A DNA stretch of 64,000 nt. Source: an uncultured Olsenella sp. Lineage in GTDB: Bacteria; Actinomycetota; Coriobacteriia; Coriobacteriales; Atopobiaceae. The notes under the pieces were generated by a model. That model worked only from the letters and a program-made list of their open reading frames with translations. It searched no databases and was not told the origin of the DNA. The stretch's first letter is position 1; each line of letters starts with the position of its first letter. The DNA is taken from the NCBI GenBank assembly GCA_949290055.1, contig CASEQJ010000005.1, positions 1-64,000 of the forward strand, in the 5' to 3' direction. Position numbers and translations under genes: made by a program. Of this stretch, positions 16,749 to 26,104 are shown piece by piece.

Positions 16749-18079
16749 CTGCCGAGCGACAGTCGCTTTCTGAGCCGCTCGAGGATCTGCGCCTCGAGAC
16801 GATTGCACAGCTCGTCCGTTGCGGTGAGCCTGTGGGCTCGGTTCGCATAGGCTGCCACGTAATCCCCGCCAAAGACAAGGACCTAGCCGAGCGGCTTCGC
16901 CAGCACTGGCTCGCCAAGGGCGACCTCGTTTCGCTCAGGCTGCTCAACCGAGCCCTCCTGCTCTTCTCGATTCAGTCGAGAAGCACCGTGATGCGCTCAA
17001 TGCCAATTCACCTGCAAATCGAACACACGACCTTCTGCAACGCGCGCTGCATAATGTGCGACCACGCAATCGCGCTCAACCGGGGCTCGCGCCACCTGAC
17101 GCCCGAGCTGCTATCGCGACTCGAGCCACTTCTGCCCTTTGCTGAAGAAGTCGTGCTGCATGGCAACGGCGAGCCGCTGCTCAACCCCTACCTTCCGGAA
17201 ATCCTCGACCTCTATCGTCACCACAACCTGCGCGTCTCGCTCAATACGAACCTCTCCGTGCTGGACGAGGGGATCGCCGCGACCCTCGGCGAGCTCTGCG
17301 ACACCCTTCACGTCTCCTGTGACGGATGCACTAAGAACGTCTACGAGGGAGTTCGCCGCGGACTTGACTTTGGGCGGTTCCTGTCGAACCTGCGTCTGCT
17401 GAATGCCATTGCTCCGCACATGAGAAAGACGCTCGAGGTCGTGGTGATGCGCCAGAACGTGCTCACCCTTCCGGACCTCGTCGAGTTCGCTGCCGTTTGG
17501 GGCTTTGACACCGTTAAGTTCAACCCGCTCGGCGTGAGCGGCGCGATTGGCAACGAAGACGACGCGCCCGAGAGCTTCCCCCGCGTCGCGCGAGCGCTCT
17601 GCGAGCGGGCACGGCGCAAGGCCGAGCTAATCGGAGTCACCATGCTGCTCCCCAACCTGGGCGAGAGCGAAGTCGCGAGCGAGTGCGAAATCTCGTCATT
17701 CGCTGAGACGGTCCGATTCCCCGATGAGGCGCTCTTCGAGACGCTGCGCACGGACAACCCCACCTTCACCAACGTCATCGCCCGCGCGCCAATGACAACG
17801 GGAGAGCTTTCGGGCTCAACCGAAACCCCAATCGAAGGAATCTGCGAGTACCCCTTCGGGAAAACCTACATTGACCTCGAGGGAAACGTCTCAGCCTGCT
17901 GCGAGCTCTCTCGACGGCCCCTGGGGAGGATATCCGACCAGACGTCCTTCTCGGCAATATGGAACGGAAAGCGCTACCAGGCATTGCGACGGTCATATTA
18001 TGGGAAGAGCCTGCCGGCGGTCTGCCGAGGGTGCGGGCTCGAGAGCCAGGGGGCACTGGCATTCATGCGAAAGGACTAG
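16745..18079 (+). CDS. Radical SAM/SPASM protein 4
   Basis: A 444-residue protein with the motif CNARCIMC (Cys98, 102, 105), HGNGEPLL as in protein 1, and VSCDGCTKNVYEGVRRGLDF. The C-terminal region (ICEYPFGKTYIDLEGNVSACCEL, here abbreviated by its cysteines, and CRGCG) fits a SPASM domain binding auxiliary clusters. Proteins 1 and 4 are the closest pair, sharing long blocks around RKVMVAVLMRQN / RKTLEVVVMRQN. An N-terminal domain of about 85 residues precedes the radical SAM barrel. Function unknown. Confidence 0.87.
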   Translation: MTAERQSLSEPLEDLRLETIAQLVRCGEPVGSVRIGCHVIPAKDKDLAERLRQHWLAKGDLVSLRLLNRALLLFSIQSRSTVMRSMPIHLQIEHTTFCNARCIMCDHAIALNRGSRHLTPELLSRLEPLLPFAEEVVLHGNGEPLLNPYLPEILDLYRHHNLRVSLNTNLSVLDEGIAATLGELCDTLHVSCDGCTKNVYEGVRRGLDFGRFLSNLRLLNAIAPHMRKTLEVVVMRQNVLTLPDLVEFAAVWGFDTVKFNPLGVSGAIGNEDDAPESFPRVARALCERARRKAELIGVTMLLPNLGESEVASECEISSFAETVRFPDEALFETLRTDNPTFTNVIARAPMTTGELSGSTETPIEGICEYPFGKTYIDLEGNVSACCELSRRPLGRISDQTSFSAIWNGKRYQALRRSYYGKSLPAVCRGCGLESQGALAFMRKD

Positions 18080-18082
18080 CCT

Positions 18083-19516
18083 ATGGACACCGCCTACGTT
18101 GACGTCTATCCGCGCGTCGTTCCCGTTGGGAGAAAGGTCGAGCTCGAAGTCACCTGCCGCGTGCCCGTACCCGACGACACCCGTGCCGTGGCACGCATGA
18201 TTCCCGTTGACCGCTTCTCCTACGACGAGCTCTATGCCGAGGAGCCGACGCGCGTAGCCGACGGCAGAATCCACCTCTCGAACACCTTCCCCACCGAGCA
18301 GGCATACCTGCTGCGCCTTTACCCCGAAGGCTCGGACGAGGCTGCCCTCGAAGTCGAACTCTACGCCCTCAAGGACGACCTGCTGGCACTCAGACCCTGC
18401 GTCTGCGATTTCCACATGCACACCTGCTTCTCTGACGGACTCGAGACCCCCGCACTCAGGCTCGCGATTGCGCGGCAGCGCGGGCTCGACTGCGTCGTGA
18501 TCACCGACCACAACAGGTACGAGGGGTCAATTACAGCGCTCGAGGCACTTGGGCGCATTCCCAACCGCATGGTTTCAATGGCGGGTGAGGAGGTTCACGC
18601 CGGAGGGATGGGACCCGGAGTCTCGGTGAGCCCGGTTCACGTCCTCTCCCTTGGCTCCGACTACGCAATCGCGCCACTGAAGTCCTTCTCGACGCAAGAG
18701 GAATACGAGGAGCTCCGAAAGCGGCTCGTCGAGGACTTCGAAGAGGTCTGTGAGAAGCACCCCTCACTTGCCGCACTCGGACGTGAGGGCACCATAGCGC
18801 GTGTGGATGCGGCGCGGGAGAACCGCGCGCGGCTACTCGAAGAGGCGCACGGACTTGGTCTCAGCGGCTCCGACGCGGCAGCTTACGCGTTCACCGTGGA
18901 CGCCTTCGACGAGGTGGCGGCCGCGCACGGCGTGAGCGTGCTCTGCCACGCTCTGTGGCGGCCCATTCGCGACAACGCCCATCAGCACCGCTTCGACGCA
19001 TCCCTCGATCTGGTCGAGGTCCTTCTCGACCACCGCGCCTTCGACGCCTTCGAGGTGGCATCCGGCACCCCACGCACCCAGACCCGCGCCAACGACCTGC
19101 ACGAGCGTCTGCTTCGCGAGCACTGCGGAGACGGGGTCGTGCCGACCCTCGGCGTCACAGACACCCACTCAAGCACCGGCGGGTCGCTTGACATTCTCGG
19201 CATGCTCTACACGGTGGCACTCGTCGACCGCCCTGGGGAGTCGGGCGTCCGCGAGGCGATTCTCGACGGTAGGTGTGTGCCCGTGGAGAACTATCCGGGC
19301 GAGGAGGCGCGTGTGCACGCGTCGTTCCGCGTGGCTCGCTACGTCCACTTCCTAATCGATCACTTCATGCCTGTACGGCGCAAGAACGCCCTCGCAGAGG
19401 GAATTGTCATGGAGCGGCTGGCGCGAGGCGGCTACGACGAGGGTCTCGTCGGAGCGCTCCAGGCGCTGTGCGCCTCGGGCGAGCGCGAGGAGACGCGCTG
19501 GTGGTGGTCAGAGTAA
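18083..19516 (+). CDS. PHP-domain metal-dependent phosphoesterase-like protein
   Basis: A 477-residue protein beginning 3 bp after protein 4. After a beta-rich N-terminal domain of about 105 residues comes a PHP domain: CDFHMHTCFSDG (His111, His113), VITDHNR (Asp142, His143), GEEVHAGG (about 168-175), HVLSLG, and a late GVTDTHSS. These residues bind the metal cluster of polymerase/histidinol-phosphatase-type hydrolases. Such enzymes cleave phosphate mono- or diesters. As the last gene of the plus-strand operon it may dephosphorylate a pathway intermediate. The N-terminal domain is unassigned. Confidence 0.75.
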   Translation: MDTAYVDVYPRVVPVGRKVELEVTCRVPVPDDTRAVARMIPVDRFSYDELYAEEPTRVADGRIHLSNTFPTEQAYLLRLYPEGSDEAALEVELYALKDDLLALRPCVCDFHMHTCFSDGLETPALRLAIARQRGLDCVVITDHNRYEGSITALEALGRIPNRMVSMAGEEVHAGGMGPGVSVSPVHVLSLGSDYAIAPLKSFSTQEEYEELRKRLVEDFEEVCEKHPSLAALGREGTIARVDAARENRARLLEEAHGLGLSGSDAAAYAFTVDAFDEVAAAHGVSVLCHALWRPIRDNAHQHRFDASLDLVEVLLDHRAFDAFEVASGTPRTQTRANDLHERLLREHCGDGVVPTLGVTDTHSSTGGSLDILGMLYTVALVDRPGESGVREAILDGRCVPVENYPGEEARVHASFRVARYVHFLIDHFMPVRRKNALAEGIVMERLARGGYDEGLVGALQALCASGEREETRWWWSE

Positions 19517-19528
19517 GCACGTGCAGCG

Positions 19529-20788
19529 CTAGTCGCGACGGAACAGGTCCCTGGTGTAGACCTTGCTCGCCACGTCCGCGAGCTCGTCGCCCCAACGATT
19601 GGCCACGATTACGTCACAGCGGTCCTTGAAGTCTGCAAGGTCATGGGTGACCTCGCTGCCGAAGAACGTCCGGTCCTCGAGGGTTGGCTCAAAGACGAGG
19701 ACCGGAACGCCCTTCGCCTTCACGCGCTTCATGATCCCCTGAACCGAGCTCGAGCGGAAGTTGTCCGAGCCGCTCTTCATGGTCAGGCGGTAGACGCCAA
19801 CGACCGGAGCGGGAACGCCCGCGCGCACGAGCACCTCCACGCGCTCGAGGACCTCCTCCGCCACGTGGTCTTTTCTCGTGCGGTTGGAGTCCACGATGGC
19901 GCCTATGAGACTCTGCGGCACGTCCTGGTAGTTGGCAAGCAGCTGCTTTGTGTCTTTGGGGAGACAATATCCCCCGTAGCCGAAGGAGGGGTTGTTGTAG
20001 AAGGAGCCGACGCGCGGCTCCAGGCAGACCCCGCGGATTACGTCGGCTGTGGAGAGGCCGCGCACCTCACAATAGGTGTCGAGCTCGTTGAAGTAGGCGA
20101 CGCGCAGTGCGAGGTAGGTATTCGCAAAGAGCTTGATCGCCTCGGCCTCCGTGGAGCCGAGAACAAGCACCGGCACGCCAACGGAGCCGTCGGGGGTGCG
20201 CCGGGTGCGCTCGGAGGGGTCTGCGCCTTCGAGCAGGAGCGAGGCAAAGCGCTCGGCGGCAGCACGTGCGTCGGGGTCACCCGAGGGCACGCCCACCACG
20301 ATTCGGCTGGGATGCAGGTTGTCGGCAAGGGCGTGGCCCTCGCGCAGGAACTCGGGAGAGAAGATGAGGCGACGATCCGCGCGCTCCTCTCGCAAGCGCT
20401 CGGTGAAGCCGACCGGGACGGTTGACTTGACGACGACCCATGCGTCGGAGCTGACCTCGCGCACGGCGTCAATCGCGGCGCACACCGACGACGTGTCGAA
20501 GTGATTCTTCTTTGGGTCGTAGTCGGTCGGAGTTGCGACCACGACGAAGTCGGCATCCGCGTAAGCAACGCGGGGGTCAATCGTTGCCGTCAGGTCGAGG
20601 TGCCTCTCCCCCGCGCTTGCCTGCGCCAGGAAGCGCTCGATCAGCGCGTCGCGCACCGGCGACTCGCCGCGAGAAAGAGCCTCGACCTTCCCCGGCACTA
20701 CATCGAGCGCGCAGACCTCGTTGTGCTGCGCAAGAAGGACCGCGAGCGAAAGCCCAACGTAGCCCATCCCGGCGACCGCAACCTTCAT
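19529..20788 (-). CDS. ugd: UDP-glucose 6-dehydrogenase
   Basis: Oxidises UDP-glucose to UDP-glucuronate with two NAD. The 419-residue product starts [16 protein letters not shown] (NAD fold), has FSPEFLREG near 143-151 and the catalytic-cysteine segment [12 protein letters not shown] (Cys275). The short form and the FLREG motif are typical of capsule-type Ugd. It is convergent with the radical SAM operon (12-bp gap). Together with the decarboxylase at 3946 it completes a route to UDP-xylose, so I treat it as the distal boundary of the cluster. Confidence 0.92.
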   Translation of the reverse strand: MKVAVAGMGYVGLSLAVLLAQHNEVCALDVVPGKVEALSRGESPVRDALIERFLAQASAGERHLDLTATIDPRVAYADADFVVVATPTDYDPKKNHFDTSSVCAAIDAVREVSSDAWVVVKSTVPVGFTERLREERADRRLIFSPEFLREGHALADNLHPSRIVVGVPSGDPDARAAAERFASLLLEGADPSERTRRTPDGSVGVPVLVLGSTEAEAIKLFANTYLALRVAYFNELDTYCEVRGLSTADVIRGVCLEPRVGSFYNNPSFGYGGYCLPKDTKQLLANYQDVPQSLIGAIVDSNRTRKDHVAEEVLERVEVLVRAGVPAPVVGVYRLTMKSGSDNFRSSSVQGIMKRVKAKGVPVLVFEPTLEDRTFFGSEVTHDLADFKDRCDVIVANRWGDELADVASKVYTRDLFRRD

Positions 20789-20811
20789 CGCTCCTCCTCG
20801 CCCCGCCGGCG

Positions 20812-22092
20812 CTACCCCAGCGCGGCCACGGCGTCGCGCAGCTCGTCCACGCGGTCCGTGCGCTCCCAGGTGAAGTCCGGGTCCTCGCGGCCAAAGTGGC
20901 CGTATGCCGCGGTCTTCTCGAAGATCGGCCGACGCAGCTTGAGGTCGCGAATGATCGCGCCCGGGCGCAGGTCAAAGACCCGCTCCACGGCCTTCTCGAT
21001 CTTCTCGTCCGCCACCTGGCCCGTGCCGAAGGTGTCCACCATGACAGAGAGCGGGTGGGAGACGCCAATCGCGTAGGCCAGTTGCACCTCGCAGCGGTGC
21101 GCGAGGCCCGCGGCCACGACGTTCTTGGCCACCCAGCGCGCCGCATAGGCGGCCGAGCGGTCCACCTTGGTGCAGTCCTTGCCGGAGAAGGCTCCCCCGC
21201 CGTGGCGGCCCATGCCGCCGTAGGTGTCCACGATGATCTTGCGGCCGGTGAGGCCGGTGTCGCCCATGGGGCCTCCCACCACGAAGCGCCCGGTGGGGTT
21301 CACGTAAATGACGGCGTTGTCCCACGCGATCCCCGCGGCGTCCAGCACCGGCGCGACCACGTGCCCGACCATGTCCTCGCGCACGGTGTCCATGTCGGCC
21401 ACCGCGGCGTCGTGCTGCGTGGAGACCACGACGGCCGTGACCTCGACGGGGCGGTCGTCCTCGTAGCGCACCGTCACCTGGGTCTTGCCGTCCGGGCGCA
21501 GGTAGGGCACCGTGCCGTCCTTGCGCACGGCCGCCAGGCGCTCGGCCATGCGGGAGGCCAGGTAGTGCGGCATGGGCATGTAGACGTCCGTCTCGTCGGT
21601 GGCGTAGCCGAACATCATGCCCTGGTCGCCCGCGCCCACGAGGTCGATCGGATCGGTGGTGCGGCCGGCCTGCGCGTCAAAGGACTCGTCCACGCCGGCC
21701 GCGATGTCGGGGCTCTGCTCGTGAATCATGTTAATGACGCCGCAGGTCTCGGCGTCAAAGCCGTACTTGGCGCGGTCATAGCCAATGCGGCGGATCACGT
21801 CGCGCGCGATCGTCTGGACGTCGAGGTAGGCCTCGGTGCGCACCTCGCCGGCAACCACCACGGTGCCCGTGGTCACAAAGGTCTCGCACGCGCAGCGGAC
21901 GTTGTCCACGTTGGCGGGGGTGCCGCTGGGGGCGACGTAGCCCTCGGCCTGGAGCTGGGCCTCCTTGACGAGAAGCGCGTCCAGAATGGCGTCGGAGACC
22001 TGGTCGCAGATCTTGTCCGGGTGGCCCTCGGTCACGCTCTCGGACGTGAAGAGGAAGTTGCGCGGTGCGGTGGAACGAGACGTGGTGGTCAT
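20812..22092 (-). CDS. metK: S-adenosylmethionine synthetase
   Basis: Makes SAM from ATP and methionine. The 426-residue product has [16 protein letters not shown] at the start, [12 protein letters not shown] in the middle and [19 protein letters not shown] near residue 275, all diagnostic. ATG 22092 follows AAAGGACA and precedes the conserved region; upstream in-frame codons carry no homology. It is housekeeping, but it lies directly beside a cluster with four radical SAM enzymes and a methyltransferase that consume its product. No SAM riboswitch is recognisable upstream. Confidence 0.96.
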   Translation of the reverse strand: MTTTSRSTAPRNFLFTSESVTEGHPDKICDQVSDAILDALLVKEAQLQAEGYVAPSGTPANVDNVRCACETFVTTGTVVVAGEVRTEAYLDVQTIARDVIRRIGYDRAKYGFDAETCGVINMIHEQSPDIAAGVDESFDAQAGRTTDPIDLVGAGDQGMMFGYATDETDVYMPMPHYLASRMAERLAAVRKDGTVPYLRPDGKTQVTVRYEDDRPVEVTAVVVSTQHDAAVADMDTVREDMVGHVVAPVLDAAGIAWDNAVIYVNPTGRFVVGGPMGDTGLTGRKIIVDTYGGMGRHGGGAFSGKDCTKVDRSAAYAARWVAKNVVAAGLAHRCEVQLAYAIGVSHPLSVMVDTFGTGQVADEKIEKAVERVFDLRPGAIIRDLKLRRPIFEKTAAYGHFGREDPDFTWERTDRVDELRDAVAALG

Positions 22093-22332
22093 GGTTGTCC
22101 TTTCTACGGTTCCGGCGGCCGTTGCCATTCCGCCGGCTGGCTCGTACATGATACCCGCACGGCCGGACGCAATGCCCGACTGCGCCGTCTCGCCACATTT
22201 CGCGCGCCGCCGGCTGCGCGTTCTTCTCGCCCGCGCGCCCTTCTCGCCCGGAACTCATTGGTCCCAAAGTGCCAAACCGACCCCTCTGGAGGGCAAATTC
22301 CGGTCCTCTGCGACCGACGAGCGGATCGCCCG

Positions 22333-22382
22333 TCGCGTGACGGGGGGACGGAGCGGTGACAGAGCCCCCGTCCCCCTGTCGC
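22333..22382. repeat. REP-like hairpin upstream of gltX
   Basis: An imperfect inverted repeat pairs ACGGGGGGACGG (about 22340) with CCGTCCCCCTGT (about 22368), separated by about 17 bases. It sits just upstream of the gltX -10 box. Sequences of this GGGGGACGG type occur as dispersed palindromes in many gut bacteria; that parallel is from general knowledge. The remainder of the 340-bp metK-gltX gap holds two CTTCTCGCC words at 22222 and 22241 and nothing else I can name. Confidence 0.4.
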
Positions 22383-22386
22383 GCGG

Positions 22387-22392
22387 TATACT
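22387..22392 (+). promoter_or_regulatory. Candidate -10 box of gltX
   Basis: TATACT lies 41 bp before the gltX start codon. No -35 element at normal spacing is obvious because the upstream DNA is taken up by the GC-rich hairpin. Confidence 0.4.
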
Positions 22393-22432
22393 AGGCGCGT
22401 ATGTGACGAGAAGGACCACCGAGAGGAACCCC

Positions 22433-23905
22433 ATGTCCGAGACCCCCGTTCGCGTGCGCTTTGCGCCCTCCCCCACCGGCAAGCTCCACGTTGGCGGCGC
22501 GCGCACCGCGATTTACAACTGGGCCTTTGCCCGCGCCAACCACGGCACCTTCATTCTGCGCATTGACGACACCGACCCCGAGCGCTCCACGGAGGAGAAC
22601 ACGCAGATCATTTTGCGCGCCATGCGCTGGCTGGGCCTCGACTGGGACGAGGGCCCCGAGGTGGGCGGCGACTTTGGCCCCTACTTCCAGACCGAGCGCG
22701 CCGAAATGTACCGCGCGGCCGCCCAGCGCCTCTGGGACGAGGGGAAGGCCTACCCCTGCTTCTGCACGCCCGAGCAGCTGGCGGCCGACCGCGCCGAGGC
22801 GCAGGCCCGCAAGGACCCCTTCCAGGGCTACCAGCGCCGCTGCCGCGACCTCTCCCGCGAGGAGGCGCAGGCCCGCATAGACGCCGGCGAGCCCTACGTC
22901 CTGCGCATAAAGGTGCCCGCCGACCGCGGTGACGTGGTGGTGCGCGACGCCGTCCACGGCGAGGTGACCTTTGCGGCGCGCGAGCTCGACGACTTTGTGA
23001 TCCAGCGCACCGACGGCACGCCCACCTACAACTTCGCCACCGTGGTGGACGACGCCGCCATGGGCATAACCCACGTCATCCGCGGCGACGACCACCTCTC
23101 CAACACCCCGCGCCAGGTCATCGTCTACGAGGCCCTGGGCGCGCCGGTGCCCACCTTCGCCCACATTTCCATGATTTTGGGGGCGGACGGCAAGAAGCTC
23201 TCCAAGCGCCACGGCGCCACGAACGTGGAGGAGTACCGCGACGCGGGCTACCTCTCCGACGCCTTCGTGAACTACCTGGCGCTTCTCGGCTGGTCGCTCG
23301 ACGGCGAGACCACGATCGTCCCGCGCGACGTGCTGGCCTCGCAGTTCTCGCTCGACCATGTGTCCAAGAACCCGGCAACCTTTGACCCCAAGAAGCTCGA
23401 GTGGATCCAGGCGGAGTACCTGCGCACCATGGACGACGCCGAGTTTGTCGAGAAGATCATGCGCCCGGCGCTCGCCGCGGCCGGCGTGGACGCGGGCGAG
23501 CACGCGTCCGCCTGGTGGGGCGCGCTGGCGGCGATCGTGAAGCCGCGCACCAAGTTCCCGGCCGACGTGGTCACGGTGACGGCCCCGGTCTTTGCCACGG
23601 CAGAGACGCTGGTCTATGACGAGAAGAGCGTGGCCAAGGGCCTCGCCAAGGCGGGCATGGGCGCGGTGCTCGACGCCGCGCGCGAGGCGCTGGCGGGTCT
23701 GGAGGCATGGGAGCCGGCCGCGATCGACACCGCGCTGGAGCCCCTGCCCGAGGCGCTCGACCTCAAGAAGCGCCTGGTCTTCCAGGCCGTGCGCGTGGCC
23801 GTCTGCGGCAACCTGGTGTCCCCGCCGCTTGGCGAGACCATGGCGCTCGTGGGTCGCGAGGACTGCATGGCGCGCATTGACCGCGCCCGCGCGCTGGCGC
23901 TGTGA
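22433..23905 (+). CDS. gltX: Glutamyl-tRNA synthetase
   Basis: Charges tRNA-Glu (or tRNA-Gln in non-discriminating forms) with glutamate. The 490-residue product has FAPSPTGKLHVGGARTA (HIGH region, about 10-26), LRIDDTDPERS, and KKLSKRHG (KMSKS loop, about 253-260). ATG 22433 follows GAGAGGA and opens the conserved N terminus. The frame is open upstream only as a shadow. The gene stands alone between two repeat-bearing gaps. Confidence 0.96.
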   Translation: MSETPVRVRFAPSPTGKLHVGGARTAIYNWAFARANHGTFILRIDDTDPERSTEENTQIILRAMRWLGLDWDEGPEVGGDFGPYFQTERAEMYRAAAQRLWDEGKAYPCFCTPEQLAADRAEAQARKDPFQGYQRRCRDLSREEAQARIDAGEPYVLRIKVPADRGDVVVRDAVHGEVTFAARELDDFVIQRTDGTPTYNFATVVDDAAMGITHVIRGDDHLSNTPRQVIVYEALGAPVPTFAHISMILGADGKKLSKRHGATNVEEYRDAGYLSDAFVNYLALLGWSLDGETTIVPRDVLASQFSLDHVSKNPATFDPKKLEWIQAEYLRTMDDAEFVEKIMRPALAAAGVDAGEHASAWWGALAAIVKPRTKFPADVVTVTAPVFATAETLVYDEKSVAKGLAKAGMGAVLDAAREALAGLEAWEPAAIDTALEPLPEALDLKKRLVFQAVRVAVCGNLVSPPLGETMALVGREDCMARIDRARALAL

Positions 23906-23968
23906 GTCAAGGGCGCGCCCTTGGCCGATCGAGGTAGGCTACCCCACCCCGCCCGGGAGTCGTGGGCG

Positions 23969-24167
23969 AAAGGCAGAATCGCGGGCGTGCTGTGTCACTT
24001 TTTCGCTCCTCTGTGAGCTCTGCGGAGCCGTTGTGACGATTCTCCTCGCGGCGCGTCATGTTTCCGCAGGTGACCTCGTCACAAAACCGTCCACTGCATG
24101 CCACCATCCCTGCCGTCCTCCACAGACGGCGCGAAAAGTGACACAGGCCCCACGGAATTCTGCCTTT
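23969..24167. mobile_element. MITE-like element with nested inverted repeats
   Basis: A 199-bp non-coding element. Its ends are perfect 11-base inverted repeats, AAAGGCAGAAT at 23969 and ATTCTGCCTTT at 24157. About 20 bp inside, GTGTCACTTTTTCGC (23992) is matched by GCGAAAAGTGACAC (24131). A third pair, TTGTGACGA (about 24032) against TCGTCACAA (about 24076), is nested further in. This is the layout of a miniature inverted-repeat transposable element. No coding capacity is present and I see no second copy in the window. A target duplication is not clear. Confidence 0.6.
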
Positions 24168-24240
24168 GCGGCGACCCGGCCGCGTACGGGCACTCGGCAG
24201 CTCTGTTGGAGACGGGATCTTTCCACGAGACGGGAGGCAC

Positions 24241-25104
24241 ATGACGGCTGAGACGAAGACGCTCGTCGTTGGCGACATGCACTGCAAAGAGGAGCTCGTC
24301 CTTCCGCGCGTGGACGCGGCCGTGGAGGCGCTCGGCGCGGGCCGCGTCGTGTTCTGCGGGGACTACGTGGACGAGTGGCGCTCCAACGCGCTCACCATGC
24401 GCGACGCCCTGGACTTCTTCGGGGACTGGGTGCGCACGCGCCGTGCGCAGGGCCTGGGGGTCGACCTCGTCCTGGGCAACCACGATGCGCAGTACCTGCT
24501 GCACGAGCCCGGACCCGGCACGCATACGGCGCTCTATGACGAGGTCGCCGAGGCGCTTCTCGCCCTCGGCGTCCGCGCCGCCGTCACCGTGGGGACCTCC
24601 CTCGTGACCCACGCCGGGGTAACCCGCGCGTGGGCGAACGAGTTTCTCGACCTCTCCGACGGCGCGAGCGCCGACGAGGTCGCCACCCAGCTCAACGCCC
24701 TGCTCGACGACGGCGTGAGGATGTCGCTGCGCATGCTCGCGACGGCGGGGCCGGGACGCGGAGGCTACGAGCTGCCCGGCCCGCTCTGGGCGGATCAGGG
24801 CGAGCTCGCCTTCGATGCGCTGCCGGGGCTCGACCAGATCGTGGGCCACACGCCCGTGGAGTCGGTCGACCTGTGGCAGGTCCCCACCGAGGACGGGCTC
24901 CATACGTCCTGCCACCTCGTCTTCTGTGACACGCTGAGCCTTCGTCGCGACCTCGCACCCCTGGGCGACGGCAGCATGCTGCTCGTGGAGGGACGCTCCG
25001 TGCGTGCCGTCGGTGGCGAGGAGCTCGGCCTCGAGCCGTGGGGTCCATCCGCGCGTGACTGGATGGAGACATTCGTGCTGCCGTTTCTGGGAGAGGGGGT
25101 CTGA
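24241..25104 (+). CDS. Calcineurin-like metallophosphoesterase, copy 1
   Basis: A 287-residue phosphoesterase. Motifs in order: GDMHC (Asp12, His14), GDYVDEW (40-46), LGNHD (78-82), THAGVTR (123-129) and VGHTPV (201-206), the full metal-binding set of bacterial Ser/Thr-phosphatase-like or Ap4A-hydrolase-like proteins. GGGAGG precedes ATG 24241. A close paralogue lies at 27732, with sequence blocks such as HCKEELVLPRVDAAV and ADQ-ELxxDALPGLDQIVGHTPV shared. The gene is followed after 2 bp by an unknown protein and then serine dehydratase. Substrate unknown. Confidence 0.82.
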   Translation: MTAETKTLVVGDMHCKEELVLPRVDAAVEALGAGRVVFCGDYVDEWRSNALTMRDALDFFGDWVRTRRAQGLGVDLVLGNHDAQYLLHEPGPGTHTALYDEVAEALLALGVRAAVTVGTSLVTHAGVTRAWANEFLDLSDGASADEVATQLNALLDDGVRMSLRMLATAGPGRGGYELPGPLWADQGELAFDALPGLDQIVGHTPVESVDLWQVPTEDGLHTSCHLVFCDTLSLRRDLAPLGDGSMLLVEGRSVRAVGGEELGLEPWGPSARDWMETFVLPFLGEGV

Positions 25105-25106
25105 CC

Positions 25107-26096
25107 ATGACCGCAGACACCGCCATGCGCGCTCTCGAGCGCATTGACGCGGAGACACCCTTCGAGAGGGTCCTTCTCGGCCCCACCTTCCTGGACGAGC
25201 CGCTCAAGGAGCATCCCGTGACGCGCTTCCTCGTGCTCAGGGGGCTCGTGGGAACCTTTGACATCACCTCTGTGGCAGACGAGCCGAGCCCCGAGTACGA
25301 GCAGTCCCGCGAGGCGCGCCGGCTGCTCGCGGGCAGTCTGGCCCAGACCGGCGACGGCGAGCTCAAGATTGCGCCGGACGATCGCGATGGGTGGAAGTTC
25401 ACGCCCGACCTTCTTCACACGGGCGAGAAGACGGCGCTGGTCGACTACGACTGCATGAACTCGGTCGCCTCTCGCCTGAGGAACCTCTTATCCCCAGATC
25501 ATCGCTCGCTCAAGCTCTGGGAGATCACGGCGATGCTCGTCGGGAACCCTGCGGTGGAGCGCGAGCTCTTCAGGGGGTGCTACGACGAGCTGTGTCGCTA
25601 CGTCGAGCTCACCCACACAATTGGCAACTTCTCGCTCATTCCCTACACGAGAAACGGGCCATCCAAGGGCTACAACCACGAAAAGGGATGCACCTACGAA
25701 GACCGGGAGGACAAATTCCTGCAGCGGCTGCATGACGAGTGGGACAGCGACGAGCTGACCTGGGAGACCGAGGAGGGCTCCTGTCCCTGTCGGGACGTCA
25801 TGTCGTTCGAGCGGTACGTCAAGGTGGCCCAGCTCGAGCTCTACTGCGTCCCCGACAAGGTGGTGGAGGCTTTCCTCACGGCGACGAAGGGCGAGAAGGA
25901 CGACAGGGCCGTGGTCGCCGCGTATGAGAGCGTCGTCGAGAGGCGCTGCGGCGCACCCGTCGATTTCGGCGAGGGCGACCTCTCCTACCTGCGTGGCGCG
26001 ACCCCGCGCATCCTGGCGCGCGGACGGCTCGTGATGGCCCGGTTCCACCTCGCTCCGCCCACAATGACCGTTGCCCCGAACCCGCCGACCGCCTAG
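25107..26096 (+). CDS. Conserved-looking protein of unknown function
   Basis: A 329-residue soluble protein with no motif I can assign to a function. It contains VDYDCMNSVASRLRNLL near residue 115, NFSLIPYTRNGPSKGYN near 175 and a cysteine pair in EGSCPCRD near 227. The NFSLIP...KGYN element resembles a family known only as a DUF. It starts 2 bp after the phosphoesterase stop and ends 8 bp before the serine dehydratase gene, so it is certainly in the same operon. GEKDD within it carries the over-represented GGCGAGAAG word. Confidence 0.7.
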   Translation: MTADTAMRALERIDAETPFERVLLGPTFLDEPLKEHPVTRFLVLRGLVGTFDITSVADEPSPEYEQSREARRLLAGSLAQTGDGELKIAPDDRDGWKFTPDLLHTGEKTALVDYDCMNSVASRLRNLLSPDHRSLKLWEITAMLVGNPAVERELFRGCYDELCRYVELTHTIGNFSLIPYTRNGPSKGYNHEKGCTYEDREDKFLQRLHDEWDSDELTWETEEGSCPCRDVMSFERYVKVAQLELYCVPDKVVEAFLTATKGEKDDRAVVAAYESVVERRCGAPVDFGEGDLSYLRGATPRILARGRLVMARFHLAPPTMTVAPNPPTA

Positions 26097-26104
26097 GAGC
26101 CCCC

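Noticed and set aside
22093..22432. SAM riboswitch upstream of metK
   Set aside because: The leader on the minus strand is short, GC-rich and lacks the conserved SAM-I/II/IV core sequences I know.
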